64,000 nt of DNA, from assembly GCA_004560045.1 (NCBI GenBank), contig SFWF01000001.1, positions 1 through 64,000 on the forward strand, in the 5' to 3' direction. How positions within the stretch are numbered: the stretch's first letter is position 1; each line of letters opens with the position of its first letter. Positions 34,321-41,828 of the stretch are shown here, piece after piece. The notes beneath the pieces are model-generated. The model was given only the letters and a program-made list of their open reading frames with translations, did not search any database and was not told the origin of the DNA. The position numbers were made by a program, and so were the translations under genes. Source of the stretch: a bacterium. GTDB taxonomy: Bacteria; Bacillota; Clostridia; Oscillospirales; Acutalibacteraceae.

Positions 34321-34764
34321 CTATACAAGCATTACTGCGATAAAAAGGCCCGAAAAAATTCCTATCTTTCCGTAGAGCCCCGATTTTTCCTTTGCCTGCT
34401 CGGCGGCCAAGGTCTCCTGACCCCTGAAGAGATCGGAATATACCCTGCACCGCTCGCACTGCGACTCGGTATCTCCGAGACCAAGACCCTCGAAGAACTC
34501 CGACAAAAGCTTTTTATCGCTCTTTATAAGGTAGTCGGGCTCGAAGCACGGGGTAAGGTCTTGGTAGGTTATTCCCGCCCTGTCTCCGATCTCGGAAATA
34601 ATTTCACCGATTTCGGAGCCTGTACGTATTCGGTCGGAGAGCTCTCCTATAAAAAGACGGATCGCAGAGAGCCTTGACCGCCTTTCCTTAAGTCTCCAAC
34701 CGAAATATATCCCCGTTCCCCAGCAGGCAAGGATCAAAGCCGCTATTCCGATGCCCTTAAGCAA
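34321..34764 (-). CDS. spoIIIAB: Stage III sporulation protein AB
   Basis: The 147-residue protein has one membrane segment at each end (about 4-22 and 130-147) around a helical domain with RLSAIRLFIGELSDRIRTG near residue 33, the SpoIIIAB/GspF-like layout. It overlaps spoIIIAA by 8 bases. Confidence 0.92.
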   Translation of the reverse strand: MLKGIGIAALILACWGTGIYFGWRLKERRSRLSAIRLFIGELSDRIRTGSEIGEIISEIGDRAGITYQDLTPCFEPDYLIKSDKKLLSEFFEGLGLGDTESQCERCRVYSDLFRGQETLAAEQAKEKSGLYGKIGIFSGLFIAVMLV

Positions 34765-35650
34765 GAATACCCTCCTCCATTCCTTTTAAAACCGAAAAGC
34801 CGCCTCCGGGACTTCTTTCCAAAAGCACGGCGTTTTCTATCGCTCCGCTGAGAAGTCCCCTTGTTACCGACCGCCTTTTAAGGTCGGCAAGGCTTTCTGC
34901 GTGGGCGGTGGTCAGTATCGCGACCCCCGAAAAAAAGCTTTCTTCTATAAGCTCGAGCTCTCTGCCGTTTCCTACCTCATCGAAGGCTATGTACTGCGGA
35001 AACATTGTTCTGAGAGCCATTTCGGCTCCCTCTGCCTTAGAATAACCTTTTATAATATCGGTATTTACCCCCACGTCAAGACCGTCGCCGCATATTTCTC
35101 CCCTTGTATCCACCACACAGACCCGTTTTCCTCTATCCGAAAGCTGACGGACGAGGTCACGGAGCAGGGTGGTTTTTCCGCTTCCCGGTGGCCCCGCTAT
35201 AAGCAGACCCCTTTCGCATAGGGGCAAAAGTCTATCTGCACAGCCCTTTATCTCGCGGGCAATTCGGATATTTACCGAGGTAACGTCGAAGCTGCCTCCC
35301 GAAAAGCTTCCGCATACCCCTGCTCTGCACCCGTGCCGCATAGAAAGATAGCCGTTTTTAAGCTCCCTTGTACGGGCATAGATCGAGCGGTCGGTTATTC
35401 GGAGTATTACCTCCTTAAGCTCGGCCTTGGTGATCTTAAGGGGGTCTTTCGGTATCAGGGTGGAGGCTACGGCGTCGGAGGATATATAAAACACCCTTGA
35501 GGCGGTAAGGCAGACGGGACGGTCCCTCCTCAGCCTTATTTCGAAGGTCTCGTTTTTCAGGAATTCGGGGAGACTGCTCAGAACCTTGGATATTCTTTCG
35601 GGCAGGGCATATAAAACGCAGGAAAATCTGTCCTTCTTTACGTCGTTCAT
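34757..35650 (-). CDS. spoIIIAA: Stage III sporulation protein AA, AAA-type ATPase
   Basis: The 297-residue ATPase powers the SpoIIIA channel. The Walker A is GPPGSGKTTLLRDL, Walker B ends in YIAFDEVGN, and the RHGCRAGVCG segment is typical. The start is set at ATG 35650 because AGGTGA lies 5 bases upstream; two other in-frame ATGs lie up to six codons earlier. It heads the eight-gene spoIIIA operon. No clear sigma-E promoter could be recognised upstream, where a repeat-rich stretch begins. Confidence 0.94.
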   Translation of the reverse strand: MNDVKKDRFSCVLYALPERISKVLSSLPEFLKNETFEIRLRRDRPVCLTASRVFYISSDAVASTLIPKDPLKITKAELKEVILRITDRSIYARTRELKNGYLSMRHGCRAGVCGSFSGGSFDVTSVNIRIAREIKGCADRLLPLCERGLLIAGPPGSGKTTLLRDLVRQLSDRGKRVCVVDTRGEICGDGLDVGVNTDIIKGYSKAEGAEMALRTMFPQYIAFDEVGNGRELELIEESFFSGVAILTTAHAESLADLKRRSVTRGLLSGAIENAVLLERSPGGGFSVLKGMEEGILA

Positions 35651-35830
35651 TTTCATCACCTGAAACATTTTATGTACAGGCTATGCTTTTTAGAACGCAA
35701 AAACGAAGGGACACCCGTAAAGAGGTGCGGTTATGGAAGAGGGACGAGGGCCTGGGGCCTAGGGCCGAGGGAAGAGGCAAGCGGTGCGGATAAAATTGAA
35801 AACTTAAAATTGAAAGTTGAAAATTGAAAA

Positions 35831-35874
35831 CGGATACCGAAGCAATATATCGGGAGGTTGTAGGGGAGGGCAAG
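35831..35874 (+). repeat. Direct repeat copy A (44 bases)
   Basis: It starts CGGATACCGAAGCAATATAT and ends GGGAGGGCAAG. It recurs at 36139-36183 with a single inserted G. Confidence 0.9.
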
Positions 35875-35886
35875 CGAAGCGCACGA

Positions 35887-35927
35887 GGCGGTAGTGAATG
35901 ACGACACAATGCGTCGTCAGAACCGCC
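35887..35927. repeat. Palindromic unit (cruciform-forming)
   Basis: Outer arms GGCGGT/ACCGCC enclose a perfect 7-bp inner stem TGACGAC/GTCGTCA with a 7-base loop. It resembles a REP-type palindrome. Confidence 0.7.
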
Positions 35928-35935
35928 GAGTGTAA

Positions 35936-35953
35936 TTCCCCCTGGAGGGGGAA
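35936..35953. repeat. Short GC-rich palindrome
   Basis: TTCCCCC and GGGGGAA flank TGGA. A second small dyad GTCC-GAA-GGAC follows at 35956-35966. Confidence 0.65.
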
Positions 35954-36100
35954 ATGTCCGAAGGACAAAAGGGGGCCGTCTCCGGCTAGAGGACCGAGTC
36001 GCAACGAGACCCCCGACATCCCGAGCGGGACTTATTATTTAATTAAATATGGATTGTATGTTATCCCGTTTTGATTTGCGATATAGGGTTTCCCTCATCC

Positions 36101-36135
36101 ACCGCTACGCGGTCCCCCTTCCCCCAAGGGAAGGC
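36101..36135. repeat. Paired palindromes ACCGC/GCGGT and CTTCCC/GGGAAG
   Basis: ACCGC-TAC-GCGGT at 36101-36113 is followed by CCTTCCC-CCAA-GGGAAGG at about 36117-36134, immediately before direct repeat copy B. Confidence 0.6.
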
Positions 36136-36138
36136 TGA

Positions 36139-36183
36139 CGGATACCGAAGCAATATATCGGGAGGTTGTAGGGGAGGGGCAAG
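36139..36183 (+). repeat. Direct repeat copy B (45 bases)
   Basis: It is identical to 35831-35874 apart from one extra G near the 3' end. Its last 20 bases form the left arm of the inverted-repeat element at 36164-36309. Confidence 0.9.
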
Positions 36184-36309
36184 TCCCGCCCGCTTGCAAA
36201 CTTGTTTTTTATAAAAGAAACACGGCGGCGTTGTTTTTCTGTTTTACCCGTATCGCAATTATCTATCCACTATTCTGTTGCGGGAGGGACTTGCCCCTCC
36301 CCTACAACC
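36164..36309. mobile_element. MITE-like element with 30-base terminal inverted repeats
   Basis: The left arm (36164-36193) and right arm (36280-36309) match as inverted repeats at 29 of 30 positions, around an 86-base A/T-rich core with no reading frame. No transposase is nearby and no clear target-site duplication is visible, so mobility is inferred only from structure. Confidence 0.5.
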
Positions 36310-36335
36310 GCAACCGTAAAATTTTACAAAAACAA

Positions 36336-36369
36336 AGAGGAAATGCACCTAATTAGATACATTTCCTCT
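36336..36369 (-). terminator. Terminator-like hairpin in the repeat nest
   Basis: A 10-bp stem (AGAGGAAATG/CATTTCCTCT) is followed on the minus strand by TTGTTTTTG. It may be a back-up terminator after yebC or belong to a repeat. Confidence 0.5.
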
Positions 36370-36444
36370 AATTTTACCCCTAATCATAACTTCCTTATGG
36401 CGTTTTTTTCATCTTCGGCTTCGCCGGGGGAAATATTGAGATTT

Positions 36445-36512
36445 AGGGAAGAGGGACGAGGGGATTTCCCGAATGAGAGATATAAATTTGTTTCCCCTCC
36501 TCCCTTTTCCCT
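36445..36512. repeat. Imperfect inverted repeat next to the yebC terminator
   Basis: Arms 36445-36464 and 36493-36512 match at 18 of 20 positions around a 28-base loop. The left arm contains the GGAAGAGGGACGAGGG 16-mer that also occurs at 35735. Confidence 0.7.
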
Positions 36513-36528
36513 CAGCCCTTGGCCCTAA

Positions 36529-36553
36529 CAAAAACGACCACCTCACGGTGGTC
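36529..36553 (-). terminator. Intrinsic terminator of dusB-yebC
   Basis: A 7-bp stem GACCACC/GGTGGTC (36536-36542 with 36547-36553, loop TCAC) is followed on the minus strand by GTTTTTG. Confidence 0.85.
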
Positions 36554-36560
36554 ATTTTTA

Positions 36561-37304
36561 TCAGTCTTCGTCTTCCTCTTCAGGCATATCCCAGTTGTGC
36601 CAGATCTCCTGAACGTCGTCGTTATCCTCAAGCATTTCGATAAGCTTTTCCATATTCTTTATAGCGTCCTCGTCCTCGAGAGCGGTCATGGTCTGCGGAA
36701 TGTAGGCCACCTCTGCGGATTCGAAGGTATAGCCCTTCTCCTCTAAAGCGTCGCGAACGGCACCAAGCTCGTTAGGATCGGTAGATATCTCGAAAACGTC
36801 GCCGTCGAAATTAAAGTCCTCGGCGCCCGCATCAAGAGCGTCCTCCATTACGGTATCCTCGTCTCTTCCCTCGGCTTCGATAACTATCTGACCTTTTCGG
36901 TCAAACATAAACATAACCGAGCCCGACTGACCGAGGTTTCCGCCGTATTTGTCGAAATAGTGACGCATCTCGCCTGCGGTACGGTTACGGTTATCGGTTA
37001 AAACCTCTACGATAACGGCGATGCCGTTCGGTCCGTAGCCCTCGTATACAAGCTCCTCGTAGTTGTTTGCGGAAGTGTCGCCTGCGGCCTTTTTGATTAT
37101 ACGCTCGATATTATCGTTGGGCACGTTTGCGGCCTTGGCCTTGGCGATAGCGTCCTTAAGCTTGCTGTTTTCCTGCGGATTGGGGCCGCCGGTCTTAACG
37201 ATCACCGAAATTTCGCGGCCGATCTTGGTAAAGATCTTAGCCTTTGCAGCGTCGGTCTTTTCCTTTTTACGCTTGATATTATTCCATTTAGAATGTCCTG
37301 ACAT
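36561..37304 (-). CDS. yebC: YebC/PmpR-family protein
   Basis: The 247-residue protein opens with the family signature MSGHSKWNNIKRKK and keeps the KDAIAKAKAANVPNDNIERIIKKA and YEGYGPNGIAVIVEVLTDNRNRT segments. YebC proteins were annotated as transcription regulators; more recent work links some to translation of proline-rich stretches. It lies 39 bases after dusB in the same direction and is followed by a terminator, then the repeat nest. Confidence 0.96.
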   Translation of the reverse strand: MSGHSKWNNIKRKKEKTDAAKAKIFTKIGREISVIVKTGGPNPQENSKLKDAIAKAKAANVPNDNIERIIKKAAGDTSANNYEELVYEGYGPNGIAVIVEVLTDNRNRTAGEMRHYFDKYGGNLGQSGSVMFMFDRKGQIVIEAEGRDEDTVMEDALDAGAEDFNFDGDVFEISTDPNELGAVRDALEEKGYTFESAEVAYIPQTMTALEDEDAIKNMEKLIEMLEDNDDVQEIWHNWDMPEEEDED

Positions 37305-37343
37305 AAAGATTCTCCTTATAGGTTTCTTAACCTAACTATTTTA

Positions 37344-38312
37344 TCACAAATCTTCGCCTTCGGCAAGGGCTTTTTCACAAATCAGCTCGATATCGCGAAA
37401 ATCTTTTATCTCACCGCACATTTTTCGAAGCTTCGCGGCGTTTTTTACCCCCTTCATATACCAGGCGGCGTGCTTTCTTGCCTCTAAAAGCACGGTTATA
37501 TTCGACTTATATTTTTTCATAAGGGAAAGCTGCTCCATTAAAATTTCGAGGCGTTTTTCGAGGGGCGGGTCGGGCAGTACCGTTCGGTCCTTTAAATAGG
37601 CGTTTATTTTATCAAAGACCCAGGGGGTACCGTTTGCGGCGCGGCCGACCATAACGAAATCGCAGTCGGTATATTCATACATATATTTGGCCGAAGGGCC
37701 GTCCACCACGTCACCGTTTCCTATAACGGGAATTTTTACCGCCTTTTTAACCTCTTTTATTATATCTAAATTAACCGGCGGAGCGTACATCTGAACCCTT
37801 GTTCTGCCGTGAACGGTTATGGCGGCGGCACCGTTCGCTTCGCAAATTTTGGCCACCTCTACAGCGTTAATATTATCTCCGTCCCAGCCTGCACGAATCT
37901 TTACCGTAACGGGAAGTTTTACCGAATCTACCACGGATTTTACGACCCTTCCCGCAAGTTCGGGGTCCTTCATAAGGGAGCTTCCGCCGCCGTTGTTTGC
38001 AACTTTTGGCGCAGGGCAACCCATATTTATATCTATAAAATCGGGGGCATATTCCTCGGCGACGCGGGCGGCCTGACCCATAATTTCGGGTTCGTTTCCG
38101 AAAAGCTGACTTCCGAAAATTCCCGCCTCACCCTTTTCCAAAAAAACGCGGGATTTTTTATCCCCGAGGGTTATAGCCTTTGCGCTCGTCAGCTCGCCCA
38201 CCGAGTAGGCGGCGCCGTATTTTTCACATATTTCTCTCATAGCCCTGTCGGCTACCCCTGCCATAGGGGCGAGAGCGGCATATCCGTTAATTTCTGAATT
38301 TCCGATTTTCAT
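37344..38312 (-). CDS. dusB: tRNA-dihydrouridine synthase (DusB type)
   Basis: The 322-residue flavoenzyme reduces uridine to dihydrouridine in tRNA. Dus signatures are LAPMAGVADRAMREI, DINMGCPAPKVANNGGGSSLM with the active-site Cys, TVKIRAGWD, ITVHGRTR and VIGNGDV. The ATG at 38312 has no recognisable ribosome-binding site, and the upstream promoter predicts a leader of only a few bases. It is probably co-transcribed with yebC. Confidence 0.94.
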   Translation of the reverse strand: MKIGNSEINGYAALAPMAGVADRAMREICEKYGAAYSVGELTSAKAITLGDKKSRVFLEKGEAGIFGSQLFGNEPEIMGQAARVAEEYAPDFIDINMGCPAPKVANNGGGSSLMKDPELAGRVVKSVVDSVKLPVTVKIRAGWDGDNINAVEVAKICEANGAAAITVHGRTRVQMYAPPVNLDIIKEVKKAVKIPVIGNGDVVDGPSAKYMYEYTDCDFVMVGRAANGTPWVFDKINAYLKDRTVLPDPPLEKRLEILMEQLSLMKKYKSNITVLLEARKHAAWYMKGVKNAAKLRKMCGEIKDFRDIELICEKALAEGEDL

Positions 38313-38321
38313 AACGGGATA

Positions 38322-38350
38322 ATTATATATTAAATTATTTTTTTCGTCAA
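38322..38350 (-). promoter_or_regulatory. Sigma-A promoter of dusB, nearly leaderless
   Basis: Minus-strand TTGACG and TATAAT have a 17-base spacer. The -10 ends at 38322 and the ATG begins at 38312, so transcription starting 6-8 bases after the -10 would leave a leader of about 2-4 bases. Confidence 0.8.
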
Positions 38351-38393
38351 CCGTAAAAGATTTTTTATTTTTTATTTTTACTTTAAAAATATG

Positions 38394-38422
38394 ATGACAA
38401 AACGATATTTATTTGTTATAAT
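38394..38422 (+). promoter_or_regulatory. Promoter of the polA-to-PBP2 operon
   Basis: ATGACA and TATAAT have a 17-base spacer. It is divergent from the dusB promoter. Confidence 0.65.
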
Positions 38423-38457
38423 AATATAAATATATTTACTATGGGGTTTTATTTCTT

Positions 38458-40992
38458 ATGAAACTGCTTGCAATCGACGGAAACAGTATTATAAACCGAG
38501 CCTTTTACGGTATCAAGCTTCTTACCACCAAGGACGGAAAATATACCAACGCCGTTTACGGATTTATAAATATTTTAAACCGACTTAAGGAGGCTGAGCA
38601 GCCCGACGGTATCGCCGTGGCCTTCGACCTTAAAAAGCCTACCTTCCGTCACCTTAAATACGCCGAATATAAGGCAGGTCGTCACGCTACTCCCCCCGAG
38701 CTTTTGGAGCAGTTTGCCCCACTTAAGGAGTGGCTTTCGGCTATGGGCTACTCGGTAATAGAATGTGAGGGCTTCGAGGCCGACGATATTTTAGGCACAT
38801 TAGCCAAGGCCTGCGAGGATACGGGAAACGAATGCGTTGTAGCGACGGGAGACAAGGATTCTCTTCAGCTTATAAGCGATAAGGTTCGTGTCGTTCTTTC
38901 GGCCACCCGTATGGGAGGACCTGAAATTATAAACTACGACAAGGCCGCCCTTTTCGAGAAATACGGTCTTACCCCTTCTCAGATGATAGAGCTCAAGGCT
39001 CTTATGGGCGACTCGTCGGATAATATTCCCGGTGTTGCGGGAATAGGCGAAAAGACGGCCACCGACCTTATTTCCCGTTTTGGAGATATCGATTATATCT
39101 ACGAGCATTTAGAGGAGCTCGACATAAAGGCGGGAGTCAGAGCTAAATTAGAGGCAGGAAAAGAATCGGCATTTTTCAGCCGCTGGCTCGGTACCATAAG
39201 CCGCGAGGCACCTATCGATATAAACCCCGAAAGCTATCTTACAAAGGCTATGGATACCGCAAAGGTCGCTTCTGTTATGACCGAGCTTGAATTCTTCAAG
39301 CTTATGGAAAAGATGGGCATTTCCCCCGTCACGGTAAAAAATACCGAAAAGATAGTTTGTGAAAAGGTTACGCCCGTATCGGCCGACGAGCTTCTTAAAA
39401 GTCTCGGCAAAAGGGTCGATTTAGTCCGGGTCGGAGAGAGCTTCGGCGCCTATTCAAACTGCCTTTGCGCCGAGATAAGCGAGGCTCAGGCCTTAGAGCT
39501 TTTGGCATCAGACACCGAAAAAAGTCTTTACGACGCAAAATGGTTTTATAAATTCGCGGCAAAAAACGGTGTAGAGCCTAAAAACTTCGTTTTCGATACC
39601 ATGCTTGCCGCCTACGTCTGCAACCCCTCCTCCAGCTCCTACGAGCTCGACCGTCTTATGGCCGAATACGGAGCAGAGGTCGCTGAAGATATAGAAAATG
39701 AGGCCGCAAAGGCCGCCGCGGCTAACTACGCAATTGCCGCCGCTTTAAGAAAAGAGCTCGAAAAGACCGAGCAGGACAGGCTCTATTTCGATATCGAGCT
39801 TCCCCTTGCCACGGTACTCGGAGATATGGAGCTTCGCGGCGTGCTTATCGACGCTACGGCTCTTAAAATTCACGGAGAAGAGCTTGGCAGACGGGTTTCA
39901 GAGCTTGAAAAGGAAATTTACGAGCTTATAGGCTACGAGTTTAATCTTAATTCGCCCAAGCAGCTGGGCGTCGCCCTTTTTGAGCATTTAGGACTTCCCG
40001 CAAAGAAAAAGACCAAAAGCGGATATTCAACAAACGCAGAGGTCTTGGAGGAGCTCAGAGACGCTCATCCCGCGGTCGGAATGATATTAAAATACAGAGG
40101 GCTTTCTAAGCTTAAGTCGACCTACTGCGACTCCCTTTTAGAGACGGTCGCCGAGGACGGAAGAATTCACTCCACCTTTAATCAGACCGAAACGAGAACG
40201 GGAAGAATAAGCTCCTTGGAGCCTAATCTTCAGAACATCCCCGTCCGCACCGACGAAGGAAAGATATTCAGAAAATTCTTCATTGCGAAGGAAGGCTACA
40301 CACTTGTCGACGCCGACTATTCGCAGATAGAGCTTCGCGTACTTGCCCACATGGCCGACGACAAGGCTATGTGTGAGGCCTTTAACTCGGGCACGGATAT
40401 TCATACCTCTACCGCGGCTCAGGTCTTCGGTATGCCGCTCGATATGGTGACCCCCCTTATGAGAAGCCGCGCAAAGGCGGTAAACTTCGGTATCGTTTAC
40501 GGCATCGGCGCCTTTTCCCTCGCTAAGGATATCGGGGTAACGAACCGCGAAGCCAGAGAATATATCGAAAGCTATTTAAACACCTTTAAGGGCGTTGACC
40601 GCTTTATGACCGAAGGGATAGAAAAAGCCAAGGAGCAGGGCTTCGTTACCACCGTTTTCGGAAGACGGCGCTACCTGCCGGAGCTTTCCTCCTCTAATCA
40701 TATGCTTCGTGCCTTCGGTGAGCGGGTCGCCCGCAACGCACCTATTCAGGGTACGGCGGCTGACATTATTAAGATCGCCATGGTAAACGTTTTCGACCGA
40801 CTTAAAAAGGAAAAACTCGACGCAAGCCTTATTCTTCAGGTCCACGACGAGCTTATTATCGAGGCGGCCGATAAGGATACCGAAAAAGCGGCGGCGATAC
40901 TGAAGGAAGAAATGGAAAACGCAGTAAAAATGAAGGTAGCCCTTACCGCATACGTAAATACGGGCAAGAGCTGGTATGAGGCAAAAGGCTGA
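38458..40992 (+). CDS. polA: DNA polymerase I
   Basis: The 844-residue enzyme has an N-terminal 5'-3' exonuclease domain (about 1-290, with EGFEADDILGTLA and GDSSDNIPGVAGIGEKTA). A degenerate 3'-5' exonuclease-like domain (about 310-440) lacks the DxE metal site, so it is probably non-proofreading. The polymerase domain (about 460-844) has motif A DYSQIELRVLAHM, motif B RSRAKAVNFGIVYGI and motif C LQVHDELIIEA. The ribosome-binding site is weak (GGGG about 11 bases before ATG). It leads a packed plus-strand operon and overlaps the next gene by 1 base. Confidence 0.97.
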   Translation: MKLLAIDGNSIINRAFYGIKLLTTKDGKYTNAVYGFINILNRLKEAEQPDGIAVAFDLKKPTFRHLKYAEYKAGRHATPPELLEQFAPLKEWLSAMGYSVIECEGFEADDILGTLAKACEDTGNECVVATGDKDSLQLISDKVRVVLSATRMGGPEIINYDKAALFEKYGLTPSQMIELKALMGDSSDNIPGVAGIGEKTATDLISRFGDIDYIYEHLEELDIKAGVRAKLEAGKESAFFSRWLGTISREAPIDINPESYLTKAMDTAKVASVMTELEFFKLMEKMGISPVTVKNTEKIVCEKVTPVSADELLKSLGKRVDLVRVGESFGAYSNCLCAEISEAQALELLASDTEKSLYDAKWFYKFAAKNGVEPKNFVFDTMLAAYVCNPSSSSYELDRLMAEYGAEVAEDIENEAAKAAAANYAIAAALRKELEKTEQDRLYFDIELPLATVLGDMELRGVLIDATALKIHGEELGRRVSELEKEIYELIGYEFNLNSPKQLGVALFEHLGLPAKKKTKSGYSTNAEVLEELRDAHPAVGMILKYRGLSKLKSTYCDSLLETVAEDGRIHSTFNQTETRTGRISSLEPNLQNIPVRTDEGKIFRKFFIAKEGYTLVDADYSQIELRVLAHMADDKAMCEAFNSGTDIHTSTAAQVFGMPLDMVTPLMRSRAKAVNFGIVYGIGAFSLAKDIGVTNREAREYIESYLNTFKGVDRFMTEGIEKAKEQGFVTTVFGRRRYLPELSSSNHMLRAFGERVARNAPIQGTAADIIKIAMVNVFDRLKKEKLDASLILQVHDELIIEAADKDTEKAAAILKEEMENAVKMKVALTAYVNTGKSWYEAKG

Positions 40993-41399
40993 TGAAAAGA
41001 GTAGTTTTTGTTTGTACGGGTAACACCTGCCGCTCCCCTATGGCGGAGGGTTACTTAAAATCGATAAAGGATAAGGGCTACGAGATAATAAGCCGCGGTC
41101 TTTCGGCCGACGGCAGTCCCGCCGCCACAAACAGTGTAAACGCAATGCTCGAAAAGGGTATTGATATTACGGGACACGTTTCCCGACAGATGACCTACGA
41201 GGACGCCGAAAAGGCCGACGTTATCGTCTGTATGTCGGCCTCCCACGCCGATATTTTAGAGGCACTCGGTATCGATAAGCTTAAAATTTTCGTTCTCGGA
41301 ATAAACGACCCCTACGGCGGCGATATGGACACCTACCGCGCCTGCCGCGACGAGATATTCGGGGCCATCGACGAGCTTATTGAGGACGGAATCTTATGA
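40992..41399 (+). CDS. Low-molecular-weight protein phosphatase family
   Basis: The 135-residue protein has the LMW-PTP P-loop CTGNTCRSPMAEG (nucleophile C8) and the general-acid loop NDPYGGD near the C-terminus. Thr follows the catalytic Arg region as in the YwlE-type protein arginine phosphatases, so either a tyrosine or an arginine phosphatase is possible. The start overlaps the polA stop by 1 base and the stop overlaps rimI by 4 bases. Confidence 0.9.
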   Translation: MKRVVFVCTGNTCRSPMAEGYLKSIKDKGYEIISRGLSADGSPAATNSVNAMLEKGIDITGHVSRQMTYEDAEKADVIVCMSASHADILEALGIDKLKIFVLGINDPYGGDMDTYRACRDEIFGAIDELIEDGIL

Positions 41400-41824
41400 T
41401 AAGAGAATATAAAAAGGGCGACGAAATTGCCATTGCCGCAATTGAAGAGGAATGCTTTTCCTTACCCTGGAGCCGTCAGGGAATAATCGATGCCCTATGG
41501 GAGGGTGCTCGCTTCTTTGTTTTTGAAGAAGGGGGAGAAATCCTCGGCTACGTCGGAATTCGTTTTGTCTTGGACGAAGGCTATATATATAACGTTGCCG
41601 TTAAAAAGGAGCACCGCAGACGGGGCGTTGCGCAGGCTCTGCTCGGAAAGATCGACGAGCTGGCGGAGGAGCTTAAGCTTTCCTTCGTTTCGCTGGAGGT
41701 CCGCGAGTCCAATACGGCCGCCGTATCTTTATACGAAAAAATGGGCTACGGCAAGAACGGCATAAGGCCGAATTTTTACGATTTCCCCCGTGAAAACGCT
41801 ATAATTATGACAAAAAGAAGGTAG
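41396..41824 (+). CDS. rimI: Ribosomal protein-alanine N-acetyltransferase RimI (GNAT)
   Basis: The 142-residue GNAT enzyme has the acetyl-CoA-binding motif VAVKKEHRRRGVAQALLGKI and the LEVRESNTAAVSLYEKMGY segment typical of RimI. RimI acetylates the N-terminus of S18 in E. coli; here it lies immediately before tsaD, as in many bacteria. The start ATG overlaps the preceding stop (ATGA). Confidence 0.9.
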   Translation: MIREYKKGDEIAIAAIEEECFSLPWSRQGIIDALWEGARFFVFEEGGEILGYVGIRFVLDEGYIYNVAVKKEHRRRGVAQALLGKIDELAEELKLSFVSLEVRESNTAAVSLYEKMGYGKNGIRPNFYDFPRENAIIMTKRR

Positions 41825-41828
41825 TAGA

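Larger units (their letters stand above)
35735..36512. repeat. Gene-free composite repeat nest between yebC and spoIIIAA
   Basis: This is the main content of the 910-base gene-free gap 35651-36560. It mixes several repeat types: a 44-base direct repeat, a 30-base-arm inverted repeat, several short GC-rich palindromes, an A/T-rich tract of AAAATTGAAA-type units at about 35790-35830, and the 16-mer at 35735-35750 (GGAAGAGGGACGAGGG) repeated exactly at 36447-36462. No coding frame with start signals is convincing. The pattern resembles clusters of REP- or MITE-type interspersed elements. Confidence 0.7.

Noticed and set aside
34313..34459. N-terminal extension of spoIIIAC
   Set aside because: The extra 49 codons overlap spoIIIAB, break the usual 64-residue length and have no ribosome-binding site.
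35651..35720. Sigma-E promoter for spoIIIAA
   Set aside because: CATAAAAT-like strings occur just upstream of the start, but no -35 at the right spacing could be supported.
35735..36512. CRISPR array
   Set aside because: The repeats are of different types, occur only two or three times and are not separated by regular unique spacers.
35651..36560. Small open frames in the repeat nest
   Set aside because: They follow the repeat units, lack convincing start signals and look non-coding in composition.
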